Below are positions 11,137-21,347 of a DNA stretch of 64,000 bases, piece after piece. Both the position numbers and the translations under genes were made by a program. The notes under the pieces are model-generated. The model worked only from the letters and a program-made list of their open reading frames with translations. It had not been told where the DNA came from and made no database searches. Position 1 is the first letter of the stretch. Every line of letters begins with the position of its first letter. Origin of the DNA: Macrostomum hystrix (lineage: Eukaryota; Platyhelminthes; Macrostomidae); NCBI GenBank assembly GCA_950097015.1, contig CATNEN010000007.1, positions 6,624,001 to 6,688,000 on the forward strand, written 5' to 3'.

Positions 11137-13765
11137 TTAAAGCAGCCGGCCAAAGTCTCTGTGCACCCACAGCACATTTTCCGGCCATTTGTCTGTCCGG
11201 GACGAATCCAGCCGATGCTTGCCATCCACCTGGTGCGCCGAATAGCCGCGTGAGACGAAAAATTCCATAATGTCCTTGGCGTCGCTGCCCGTCAGGTGCC
11301 GGCCAAGCCACTCCATTTGGACTGCCGCCACCGTTCGCTCGCTGAATAGTCCATCTCCGCTGCGTAGGAAGTCGGCCTCGCCACCCTCGGCATCGAGTTT
11401 CACCAGCACTGTCTGGGTCGGTGCCAGAGAGCTGATCGCGTTGCCGCCCAGGGGCATCACCGACACAGGGTCGGGCACCGAGCGGGCGAACTTGGTAGCG
11501 CCGCCGATGTTGCAGTCGCCCGGATAGTTCAGCCTGGCCAGCCGGCTCGAGTCTGAGCTGATGAAGCCCCACAGGAGGCTGACGGAGCTGGGTCTCAGTT
11601 TGATGGCTGCGTTCGAGTCGACGGAGGGTGCCAGACTGCGAAGGGCCATGCCAATCCGAAGCAGGTTGCGCGCGTTGGCGTCAACGGCGATGACCTGGAA
11701 ATTTTATGGATAAGTTGAGGTATGCATTGCTGCATAAGTTGAGAAAGTATATTTTTGTTGAGTTGGAAATCCTACCGGAAAGCCGAGGGCCGCTGCCTGC
11801 ACTGTGTAGACCCCAATGTTGCACCCAATGTCAATCAGCGTGACGTTGCCAACCCCCAGTTGTAGAAGGCGTTTCAGCAGTGGCGCCACCAGCTGCTCCT
11901 CCCAGGTGTGGTCGCGCGCCACAGTCTCCGTGATCAAGTCTCCGCCAGTGTGGCCCCAGATCGGCACGCGGGGCGGCTCTGCGGCTCCAGCGGCTAGTCG
12001 AAGCCAGGTGCGAACGCTGCCTGCGCGGAGGCGCCTCGCCATCCAGGCGGGCGGGTCAGACAGCCGGCACAGCGGGTAGTCACCGGCTGGAAGGCGCTGG
12101 TAGAGGCGAACGCCACCGGTGCAGACTGCAGTATCATTGTCCTGCGAGAGTGGAGCAATTGCTCTGCTAAATGACTGCAAACAATTAGCTATTCAGCACT
12201 TTAGTGATTATTGTCTAAGTAACTATAGCCACTACCGCTCCTATTTGGAGTTTAAGTACCAATCAAGGCTTTTTCGTCGAATAATTTTCGCTGAAGCTGA
12301 ACAGAGAACCTTCTGAAACGAGAGCAATGTGGCCACCTCTCCAGAGCGTTGAGATAATAAACGATTCTGACAGAAAGGCAGCTTTTTTCTGAGAGCGCTC
12401 ATGCATTCAGTGCAGTACTCAGTGAATTCAGTACACCCATGCACGCCAATCAGCACTGCACTACCAAGCATTACCAAGCGCTCTAGTTTTACCAACCTTG
12501 TTGACCAGATGAGTCTGCATCATCTCAGCCTTGGCTCTGTTTAGGCGAAGCAAAAACTTTCTGGCTGGGTGGAATCAAGCTCCCCCTAGAGGCCCTAATA
12601 ATAATAATAATAATATTTGCAGGAGGGCTGTGGGCAATGGCACATCATTTGGTGACACTAGACCTGCAGCCAGCGAAGGCAATTCTGCCCATTTCGCTGA
12701 CTCCTGAGTACACACGCACACAGATACTTTACGCAGGCACACGCTCACACAGGTGTGTACATCTGCCCTGACTTTCTCATCGTCAGGCAGTGTACACTTC
12801 ACTGTGCCTTGGAGGTTGGCCCTCAAGGATGTAAATTGCACGACAAGCCTCCAAGCCTTCTCTCCGCGGCTGCGCCCCAAATAAATGTGGCCTCGCCGTG
12901 GCACCGAACTTAGGGACCTTGGTGTGAGAGGCAAACGCGTTAACCGCTCTGCCACCGACCCCCCCTCTAGAGGCACTACTTTACTTAGTTTAATTGTAAA
13001 GACAGAATACTAGGAAAAATGTTTGCAGATGACGGCAGAGCAGTTTTTAAAATGACACCAAATCAGGTCAATGCTACGTGAATTGCTATATATATAACCA
13101 TGGACAGACTTGAGACCAGAGACGATTGAGAGAATCATGAGAGCAGTGGAGTTGACAAAATTGAAGCAGAGATTCCGTAGAATTTACCATAGAGTGTCAC
13201 TTTCGAAGCGGCGAGTGTGAAATTTGAAAAGGATATTTAACATACGCAGACTTAAGCTTGTTGCATCGAACTAACAGAAAAGAAGAATCAGACTGGATAG
13301 GTGATTTTAAACTAAAGAAACATGTAAATAACTTTCTGATCTCTCACAAATGTCATAATACCTGGTCATTGCTCACGTGGCATGATTTTTTTCAAGATTT
13401 TGCACAGCAGGGGTTAAAAAACATATTTGTCAAAATTGAATGTGACTTGGTCAAAATTGAAGTTGACGCTGTCAAATTAGAATGTCGTTTTTTCAATTTA
13501 AAATTGATGTGGAGTTTGTTACTATAGAAGTTACTGTTGTTCAAAATTGAGGGTAAAATGGTGTACTCACGATGGCACCACTCACCTGCTCCACCCACAC
13601 GGCCATGTCACCGAGGCTCCATAGGCACTCGCAGCCGGCCTTTCTAATTTGGTTTCCTGAGCCGACGCCGGCGATAATCCGCGCCGTCATCCAGCGGATG
13701 AGTCCCACGGACAGCATGGCCGCGATAGCTACTAGTGCAAGCTTATTCCAGCGCATTATTTGCAT
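11137..13765 (-). CDS. Type II membrane FkbM-family methyltransferase
   Basis: Three exons with phase-0 junctions: 13765-13586, 12141-11776 and 11694-11137, giving 367 residues. Residues 8-24 form one hydrophobic signal anchor (LALVAIAAMLSVGLI), so the catalytic part should face the Golgi/ER lumen. The SAM-binding motif LIDIGCNIGVYTVQAA ends exon 2 (about residues 162-177), and the acidic motif VIAVDAN opens exon 3; the split falls between two motifs that fit seamlessly. Downstream, LVKLDAEGGEADFLR is the FkbM-family signature (LKIDVEGxExxVL). FkbM enzymes O-methylate sugars or similar hydroxyl groups; the substrate here is unknown. The start is the ATG at 13765, directly before the anchor. 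Intron 1 contains a family B SINE in gene orientation. Splice sites (GTGAG, TTTCCAG, TCGCAG) are standard. Confidence 0.85.
12595..12965 (-). mobile_element. tRNA-Leu-like SINE, family B (copy 3, most complete)
   Basis: On the minus strand it starts GGTCGGTGGCAGAGCGGTTA, a leucine-tRNA-like 5' end with A box, continues with a B-box-like GTTCGGTGCC, a shared body of about 280 bases, and ends in a (TAA)n-type tail at 12595-12615. It lies in intron 1 of the FkbM gene. The head plus body plus simple-repeat tail is the classic SINE layout. Confidence 0.8.
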
Positions 13766-14760
13766 TCCGAGCCTGACGCAGTATTTTTGACTCGTTTACT
13801 TGCCTTCGCTGTGTGGTGAAAAATCTGGACTTCGGTTCTTATAGGCTGGGCCCTCTATGCAAACACTATTACCAGTACTGTGTTTGTCCAAGCATCACGA
13901 ACGAGCTTGCAAAGTTGCAATTATGTTTAGAAGTCGCCACGATCATTCTTTTGGACCGACTCGTGTTTTCGCTGCGTTGTGCGGTCCTTGGGTTTAGTGT
14001 ACACTCATAAGTAAGGATTTGACCGACATTTGAATCGCAATCTGCAAGCGCCGAGCAGACCTCCCCTGCCCGATAGCCTGCGTACAGGAGCGGTGGGAGA
14101 GATTTAGACAGTCATCGATTTCACTTTCATTCCATACTCCTCCCCCCCCCAGGCCGGCGAACTAGGCGGGATTCATCGGGCGGCTCGGAGTGCCTTTCAC
14201 CCCAGGCCCTCACACGCACAGATCGCACGCAATTAGGCACAGAGCAGACCAAAACAGGGAAGGACTTAGATGCCTGAAGGGTAAGGGACGAGACCAAGCC
14301 ACGCGCGCAGACGGCTAGTGAAACCCGCCTCAGAGCATGAGGGGGGTTGGTGGCTAGTGTACACCCACCCCGGCCCCCAACCCCAACGCCCCACCCCCGG
14401 CCCAACGCGCATAACACAAACTCAGATAAGCACAGAAGGAACACAGGAAGGCAGGGGTAAGTGATTTAAATTAGCCTCCCCTCAGCGTCGGATCGAAAAT
14501 AGCTTATGAAAAAGCCCTCCTCGTCTTATAGCTCTCGTGTAGCAAAGTCGCTTTGATTGAAAGAAATTCAACCCGAAATCAATCTACAAAAAGATCTGAC
14601 TTTAAATCAAATTTAAGCAGTTAGAAAACTGATTTGTCCACTTGTCTGCTTTCATGTGTCGGCTTGTCTGTCGAAATGCTGTGCTCTGTGTACTGCTTTT
14701 CTTTCGCCTTGAATCAGTGTCATTAACTGACGACTAGAGATAATTGTAATCTTACATACA
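13766..14760. other. Upstream of the FkbM gene, with a GC-rich island
   Basis: The first 250 bases should carry the FkbM promoter; no core element is clear. At 14040-14460 there is an island rich in C runs and CA-rich stretches (for example CCACCCCGGCCCCCAACCCC). Frames through it have no recognisable domain, so I regard it as an unidentified repeat. Confidence 0.4.
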
Positions 14761-14777
14761 TCAATTGCAAATTTCTA

Positions 14778-14980
14778 GGTAAAACACTGGGTGAACACTA
14801 GTATCTATGGGTAAACACTAGTAATCTATGGGTAAACACTAGTATCTATGGGTAAACACTAGTATCTACGGGTAAACAATAGTATCTATGAGTAAACACT
14901 AGTATCTATAGGTAAACACTAGTATCTATGGGTAAACAATAGTATCTATGGGTAAACACTAGTATCTATGGGTGAAACTA
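14778..14980. repeat. 20-bp minisatellite
   Basis: About ten tandem copies of GGGTAAACACTAGTATCTAT, with single-base variants (GTGAAC, CTACGG, AACAATAG). Confidence 0.9.
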
Positions 14981-15367
14981 ATTGGCTAGATAATGATCTA
15001 AATACGAGGGTTGTAAGAAACATTCTTGGCATTATCGAATGTTTAACCGTGAGGCAATACACTGCTTTCAATACGCTATGAAAAGTTAGACTAGCGTCCT
15101 TATAATATTCTCACTTACAAGATGCGCAACCTCAACCTTTAGGTATTTCCTCTACCGCCGCTTGAGCACTTAAATACCTGCTATCGTCCCATGTATTGCT
15201 TGCCATATATATTGCTCGCCGTATACTAAAACAATTAATACTGTAGCTGTCTCACTGACAGTATGGCCATCACTAAAACGCATTTTTATACATTAAAATC
15301 TGCGTTAACTATCTTCTTGACAAACTGAGTATTGCCTCCATCTACTTTTGTAGCCTAGCCCTTGCAT

Positions 15368-15556
15368 TGCAGCCTTACTGGAAGGAGTGATTTTTTAATC
15401 ATCACACCTTCCCCGATTGGGCCAGCTGTGCAGCCTTACTGGAAGGAGTAATTTTTAATCATCACACCTTCCCCGATTGGGCCAGCTGTGCAGCCTTACT
15501 GGAAGGAGTGATTTTTTAATCATCACACCTTCCCCGATTGGGCCAGCTGTGCAGCC
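15368..15556. repeat. Three tandem copies of a 61-bp unit
   Basis: The unit begins GCAGCCTTACTGGAAGGAG, contains an AT core and ends CCCCGATTGGGCCAGCTGT; the three copies differ by one base of a T run. The unit has imperfect dyad symmetry (GGAAGG to CCTTCC). It abuts the tail end of the family A SINE at 15557-15850 and may be an expanded SINE tail. Confidence 0.85.
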
Positions 15557-15915
15557 GAGAGCACAGCCGCAGCCGCGGCGCATCTGAAGGCTGAGTACGG
15601 CTGTTCAGTCCATGGACTGGTGGGACGCCTCACCCACCCTGACTTTTCACAGCTACCCATTTAACCTATTTTACCCATTTTTACCCATCTAATGGTTAGT
15701 ACCCATTTAACAGCGAGATGAATCTAAACAATGCCTTGCAAACGTGTCTTGCAAAAGGACACAAATTGTTCCAATAGTGTCGGGAATCGAGCCCCTGACC
15801 TTTAAGTCGTGTGTCCGACGCTCCAATCACGAGGCTTAGCTGCAGAGCGGTCCGAAGACTCAGCGGGGAGCCGAGAGTCGCCCATTGCGCTAAACCACTA
15901 GGCTGAAACTCATCC
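15557..15915 (-). mobile_element. tRNA-derived SINE, family A (copy 2), with doubled tRNA-like head
   Basis: The minus strand has CCTCGTGATTGGAGCGTCGG (A-box region) and GGGGCTCGATTCCCG (near-perfect B box), then TTTGTGTCC and the CCAGTCCATGGACTG motif of the family. Just upstream (about 15850-15915) is a second tRNA-like head, GCCTAGTGGTTTAGCGCAA, so the copy may be dimeric or two nested insertions. Confidence 0.7.
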
Positions 15916-16172
15916 AGGAATTCAGAAAGAAGCCAGAGCAAGGACCGACCGAAATAAATATTTGCACGAGACAATAAACCCTGAGTTGAGCCATTTAGAT
16001 TAGAAAAACAAAAACCTGGCATGCGGGACAATGCGATCGAACCACAAGACCGAAAATTCATTGCTATACCTGAAATTTTTATCCGTAGTGGAAATCTAGG
16101 TCCATTATTTAAGTCTCACTGGAACGCATATAACCTGTATATCTAGGGGGTTGTAGCCTATAGTGGTCAGAG

Positions 16173-17387
16173 CAGGGGTCGGCAAACTCCAGCCAGCGGG
16201 CCAGATGCGGCCCTCGAAGCTACCAAATCCAGCCCGCTGCCCCTTTCAACAACTCTAGTTTCCTGGCTCATCTCTCTCTCATCTAGAGATGGGGAGTTTC
16301 ATCCTCTCCTCGGTCTCATCGTCTTGTCTCTCCCCTGTCTCATCCCTCCCTGTCTCATCTATCCCGTGTCTCATCTTTTCCCCTGCCTCATTCCTTCCGT
16401 GTCTCACCATCCCGTGTCTCATCTCTCCCCTTTCCCACCTCTCCCCTGTCTTATCTATCCTGTCTCATCTCTCCCCTGTCTTATCTATCCCGTGTCTCAT
16501 CTCTCCCCTGTCTTATCTATCCTGTCTCATCTCTCCCCTGTCTCATTCCTCCCTTTCTCATCCCTCCCTGTCTCGTCTATCCCGTGTCTGATCTCTCCCC
16601 TTTCCCATCTCTCCCCTGCCTTATCTCTCCCCTGTCTTATCTATCCTGTCTCATCTCTCCCCTGTCTTATCTATCTTGTCTCATCTCTCCTCTGTCTTAT
16701 CTATCCTGTGTCTTATCTCTCCCCTGTCTTATCTATCCTGTCTCATCTCTCCCCTGTCTTATCTATCCCGTGTCTCATCTCTCCCCTGTCTTATCTATCC
16801 CGTGTCTCATCTCTCCCCTGTCTTATCTAACTTGTCTCATCTCTCCCCTGTCTTATCTATCCCGTGTCTCATCTCTCCCCTGTCTTATCTATCCTGTCTC
16901 ATCTCTCCCCTGTCTCATTCCTCCCTTTCTCATCCCTCCCTGTCTCGTCTATCCCGTGTCTCATCTCTCCCCTTTCCCATCTCTCCCCTGCCTTATCTCT
17001 CCCCTGTCTTATCTATCCTGTCTCATCTCTCCCCTGTCTTATCTATCTTGTCTCATCTCTCCTCTGTCTTATCTATCCTGTGTCTTATCTCTCCCCTGTC
17101 TTATCTATCCTGTCTCATCTCTCCCCTGTCTCATTCCTCCCTTTCTCATCCCTCCCTGTCTCGTCTATCCCGTGTCTCATCTCTCCCCTTTCCCATCTCT
17201 CCCCTGCCTTATCTCTCCCCTGGGCCCTGTCTCATCTCTCCCCTGTCTCATCTATCCTGTGTCTCATTTCTCCCCCTGTCTTATCTCATCTCATCTCTCC
17301 TCTTTCTCATATTTCTACAGCTCATGCGGCCCGCTGTCGTCTTTGACCTTCTCTCCGTGGCCCGCATGCTAATAAGTTTGCCGACTG
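16173..17387. mobile_element. Non-autonomous hAT-like element with 8-bp target duplication
   Basis: The left end is CAGGGGTCGGCAAACTCC and the reverse complement of the right end is CAGTCGGCAAACTTATTAG; both are followed by a GCGGGCC stretch. CAGGGGTCGGCAAACT is a typical hAT terminus. It is flanked by GGTCAGAG (16165-16172) and GGTTAGAG (17388-17395), an 8-bp duplication with one difference, the size expected for hAT. There is no transposase; the interior is almost wholly a pyrimidine-rich tandem repeat. Confidence 0.8.
16265..17310. repeat. Pyrimidine-rich minisatellite inside the hAT-like element
   Basis: Variants of CTCATCTCTCCCCTGTCTTA plus TCTATCC repeat for about 1 kb, including a duplicated block of roughly 260-300 bases with the variant CATTCCTCCCTTTCTCATCC. 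Long open frames through it (SHLSPVLSIPCLI-type) are a by-product of the repeat. Confidence 0.9.
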
Positions 17388-17560
17388 GGTTAGAGCGTCA
17401 GACTCACGATTGGAAGGTCGGGTGTTCGATTCCTGATTCCGCTGGAACAAGTTGTGTCCTTTAGACACTCAACTCTGCATTGCTCCAGTTCACCCAGCTG
17501 TTAAACGGGTACCAGCATCAGCCGGGGGTTATTGATGGTGGGTGAAAGCCTATATGCCAA

Positions 17561-19446
17561 TTGTTTATGTCATTTAAATGCTTTACGCTAGAAGCAAGTA
17601 TAGCCGCTATATATAGATTTAGAGTTAATCTTGTATATAAATCACACACGCATCCTGCGAGAATCAAATTCATGAAAACAGAACATGTGAAATCTCTACA
17701 TATTCTTTACTGGAAAGCAGCTAGCCTAGAGCTATTTGGTAAGCTAAATCGATCGATTGAAGTGATGACAGTTAATAAGACTGCTTCATCGGAGCGTTGT
17801 GCTAGGGATGCACTGGCCTGCTCTCAAGTTCTACGAAACTTTATAGTAGAGTAAATAAAAGTGGAACAAAATAATTCCGCGGAAAGCTACTGTAAGTAGT
17901 GAAAATAGCGTACTAAAGCGAGTACATTTTCTTAACCCCAGTCATAGCTTAATTCAAGGATCTAAGCGGGAAATCGCCAATGCAAGCTATTTAATTCGAT
18001 GATCAAAAAATGACAGACGCATGCATGGTGCTGCACGCCCAGACGACAGCCCTCCGAACTTAATTATCATTATTATTAGTACACGCACACAATAACGTGC
18101 TGATCTTCTTACTCTTTTGTCTTCTAACTTCTGCACAATTAAAGAAATTGCGCAAAAACGATAGTATATATTCAATAGGTGGGTAACGATGAATAAGTAT
18201 ACTTAATATTTTTTGCAAAATAGCAAAATTGCAAAATTAATGACGTTTTCAATTACTATGGTTACAAAAAGAACGCATGTTGCTAAGGAAGCGAAAGTTG
18301 GCTAAACCGCAGCTGTTTCCCGAGCCTCTGTCATCTGTGCTATGTAAATTATCAGCATCTCTGTCAATTCTCCATCTTCTTGAACCATCTTGGACCATTT
18401 CAAATGCACTTAATAATTCAATGTTTTTACCTCTGCTGGAAATTTCAGCTGTACATATTTCTCGAATATTTTATTGTTTGTTCAACCTGTATTTAGGAAT
18501 AAAATGGATTTCCTTCTCTACCTCTGCCTGGCCCTTAAAGCAGATTCTGCGTTCACATTCTAATCTTGTTCTGTGTCTCGCAGCCCGGCTTGTGGTTAAG
18601 TCGAAGTGCAGCCAGTGCCTGTCTTTGCCGGCGGTTGTCCGCAGAATGTAAAGTTTTTTCAGAGTAAAGACTTATAGCTTGGATGATTATTCAATCCGCT
18701 TCAATTCAAGCTATAATAAATGAGTGAAGTTTGAATACCTTCTACCATATAGGCTTTGCTGATTTAATTTTTAATGACATAGTGAACGACATGTTTATAT
18801 ATTTGAGACAAAAACATAATGCCATCTCTCTGTACAGTATCGTAGGTTGAATTGTTAAAAGTGCTTAATCTCTCAGTCATTTTTCCACATGAACAAATGA
18901 AAGGACAACAAAAAAGTAACGACAGTGAAACACAGATGGGAGAGGGTTAACGCTGGGGAGACACAAAACAGGCGAATAAAATAACACTTCGAAATAAACG
19001 CTAATTTTTAAACACACTGAAAGGAGCACTGCAACACAATGAACAGGTCGGCTGCTTTTTATTAAATGAAAAAAGCCCACACAAATCACCCACACACAAC
19101 GGGGCTAAGGGCGAATTCCGGTGGTGCGAAGCTAGATAAGCGGATACAATTACGCAAGTCCATTGATAAAAAATAATTTATAGAGCAGGCCGACTAAGAC
19201 ATGACGGATGCAGACCCGGAATCCCGGAAACTATTAAACTGAACTCTAGTATGCAAGCATCTGACGCGTATACATGTGCATCGACATTCAACTGATTGCA
19301 AATAACCGTGGTGAAGCCGGGGCGAAGGTAAACTGACAGGTTCACAATGACATAAGCTATATTAGTAAACTCCTATAAATTCGAGGCGAATAAGCTATGA
19401 TTGGGAACAGCAAACTGGGGGAAATGGTAAACTAGACTTCAGCGCA
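17561..19446. other. Gap downstream of XBP1
   Basis: No gene is supported. The right part probably contains the XBP1 3' UTR; TTTATT at about 19057 reads AATAAA on the gene strand and is a possible poly(A) signal. A short GC-richer patch at 18560-18650 was checked for coding motifs and none was found. Confidence 0.4.
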
Positions 19447-21055
19447 TCAATTGCCTATGTCCAACAGTGCGCTGAGATCGTCAGAGTCTGGCGACGCCGC
19501 CGACGCAAGACCCGGCATCAGCGGAGTGTCCGAGAAGACGCCGGACTCGCTGGAGGGAGCGTCAGGACTGTCACAGAGAAGCAGCGCGTCTAGCTGGCTC
19601 AGCGTCGACTGGTCGAATAGCAGGTCACCGATGCCGGCTAGGAGGTCGCCGCCATCAGCACTGGAGGGCTCGGCAGCGACAGGAGGCCAGTCGACGACAA
19701 CATCGGCGTCTGGAAAGACTGCCGAGTCGGCGTTATTGTCGAGGGTGTCAACGACGGAGGCGGAGGCCAGCTGCCGGCCATCCAGGCCTGACACTTGCGC
19801 CGACTGGCCAGCGTCAACTGAAGACGGCGCCGGAGCCTGTCTGCCGCCGCGCAAGCCACCGATGAGCGGCAGGAGACGCCGCTGCTGTTGCTGGGGCTGG
19901 TGCTGATTGTGCCGCTGTGCGCAGCTGGGCGAGCCAACTGCAGCGCGAGCGCCAGCGTCATGAGCAGGCGCGCCAGACCCCGACCCTGCTGCTGAGGGTT
20001 CGCCACAGGCTCTGCTGTCCTGTCTGCCGGGGTCAAGCGCGCGCCGCCCAGAGCTGAAACGCCCTGGCCGCAGCCGCCCTCCAGCTGCACAAGCAGGTGA
20101 TTCAGCCTGCTGCCCAGCTTCTCAAGCTTCTCCTTAAGCTCAGAGTTTTCGCAGCGCAAGTAGCGATTCTCAACCTCGAGACGCTGCAGCGCCGACTCCA
20201 TCTTCTCCATTTTCTGTTTCTTCCGATCGCGCGCCTGCTGAGCCGCGATGCGATTCATCACTTTCCTGCAGAGGAATTTCAGTTTATGTTATAAATACGA
20301 CTGGCAGCTAATTTTCGCAACTGACTAGTAACAGTAAGCTACATACAATTTAATTATTAAAAAATTAAAGAAGTGTGATTGTAGAAAGAAACAATCTCTA
20401 AAATAAATATTCGGTTGGACAGAACCTACCGTCTAGTGAGCTTCTCGTCCGCTGTCAAGTGGTTGAGCCGAGCCCGCTTCCGGCCGTAGATAGACGAGCC
20501 TAGCAGATCGTCGTCATCATCAAATTCATCGAAGGACAACGCAGAATAAGTTGATGGATGATCCAGGGGGGCCTTCTGGAGTACCAGATTCTCCGAATCG
20601 GTGCGAATCTTTGAGTCAGTCCCGGCCATAATCGACGAAGCAGATGTCGACGTCGATAGAGTCGGCGATAAGGCTGTCGTAGCCGCCGACGAAGCAGTCG
20701 CCAGCGTCGGGCCGAGGACGATGCGTGCCGGCAGGGCGTCCTCCGTGTCGAGCAGACGCGGCTCTTGCATCATTTTGCGCTTGCGAAAATGCTGCTGGGA
20801 GCTGTCAGCCGGGCTAATGATCTTGGTGCCACCACCGACAAAGCAGGCAGACGGCGGAGGCGTTGCCGATTCGGAGATGTCGTCGAAATCCAGCGACACT
20901 CCGTTCCGCTTGTAGAGCGACTGCTGCTGCTGCTGCTGGGCCAAAGCAAGTTTGCCGCTGCCGCCGGGTACCTCAACCAGGCACACCTGTGAGCCAGTGA
21001 TGCCAGCCTTCTGCAGCAGTGCGTAAACCACTTTCGACGACGCGTTGATGGTCAT
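19447..21055 (-). CDS. XBP1: X-box binding protein 1, spliced-form reading frame
   Basis: Exon 1 is 21055-20430 and exon 2 is 20265-19447. The bZIP matches XBP1 closely: RKRARLNHLTADEKLTRR, then NRIAAQQARDRKKQKMEKME and a leucine zipper (residues about 190-275). Unspliced mRNA encodes 417 residues, stopping at 19638, and includes a hydrophobic stretch (GLARLLMTLALALQLA, about 305-320) like the membrane-targeting HR2 of vertebrate XBP1u. Removing 23 nt (20014-19992) by the IRE1 route switches frame at codon 293, giving 473 residues with an acidic tail ending SDDLSALLDIGN, a plausible activation domain. The frame switch is the conserved logic of XBP1: ER stress activates IRE1, which makes the active factor that induces chaperone and ERAD genes. 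The start ATG at 21055 is the first in the long exon 1 frame. The two frames overlap from 19991 to 19638. Confidence 0.93.
19992..20014 (-). promoter_or_regulatory. XBP1: Predicted 23-nt IRE1-excised intron of XBP1 mRNA
   Basis: Two stem-loops carry the IRE1 loop consensus CNG|CNGN. The 5' one has loop CAGCAGA (20017-20011) on the stem ACAGG/CCTGT (20023-20019 with 20009-20005); the 3' one has loop CAGCAGC (19994-19988) on a perfect 5-bp stem ACCCT/AGGGT. Cutting after the third loop base in each removes 20014-19992, 23 nt. That length matches the 23-nt introns known in nematode and fly XBP1 (26 in mammals) and shifts into the long acidic frame. Confidence 0.88.
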
Positions 21056-21303
21056 CTTAGTGCAGCTGTTACTAGTAGATGATCCTAACGGTAAGTTGAA
21101 ATTGTTTGATCAGCGATGTCAGCTTGATGATAAAATCACTAGGACACTGAGGTGGGGTAATTGTCTAACCCATTACAGAGCCATGCGGAAAAGATTTTAT
21201 AGGATGGCAAAAGCCCGGGGTATCGTCGAAAGTGTGCCTTACAGTGGTATCGAAAAACCTCAGGAAAACCCTAACAGAAACTTCCACGTCAGCAGTGAGC
21301 CAG

Positions 21304-21347
21304 TTATATAGGGCCGACTGCAAAGCGTCGTGGCGATTTCCTATTGG
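21304..21347 (-). promoter_or_regulatory. XBP1 promoter: ER-stress element and TATA box
   Basis: On the gene strand CCAAT occurs at 21347-21343, nine bases follow, then CCACG at 21333-21329: an exact ERSE (CCAAT-N9-CCACG), the NF-Y/ATF6/XBP1 site. About 20 bases downstream is CTATATAAC (21311-21303), a good TATA box, so transcription should start near 21275 and give a 5' UTR of about 220 bases. Confidence 0.75.

Larger units (their letters stand above)
16150..17560 (+). mobile_element. tRNA-derived SINE, family A (copy 3), interrupted by a hAT-like element
   Basis: The left part, TAGCCTATAGTGGTCAGAG, ends at 16172 in the A box. The SINE resumes at 17388 with GGTTAGAGCGTCAGACTCAC, then the B box GGTCGGGTGTTCGATTCC and the body (GTTGTGTCC, CTGCATTGCTCCAGTTCAC). 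The interruption is the element at 16173-17387. A tRNA gene was considered for 17388-17460 but the body identifies a SINE. Confidence 0.75.

Noticed and set aside
14778-14980. CRISPR-like regular repeats
   Set aside because: Units are head-to-tail without spacers, no cas genes exist and the genome is eukaryotic. The same applies to the 18-, 23- and 26-bp arrays.
17388-17460. Possible tRNA gene with clear A and B boxes
   Set aside because: No acceptor stem closes it, and the following 100 bases match the body of the SINEs at 3.8, 15.6 and 34.1 kb.
16289-17464. Open frames of 160-262 codons rich in serine, leucine and proline
   Set aside because: They are translations of the pyrimidine minisatellite and occur in several frames at once.
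18277-18651. 124-codon plus-strand frame
   Set aside because: Leucine-rich translation of AT-rich DNA without domain, start context or splice support.
19941-19992. Alternative IRE1 3' site at CTG|CAG (19943-19938), giving a 51-nt intron
   Set aside because: Excision would be in frame and would not open the long acidic C-terminus; the stem there is poor. The 23-nt option satisfies both loops and the frame.
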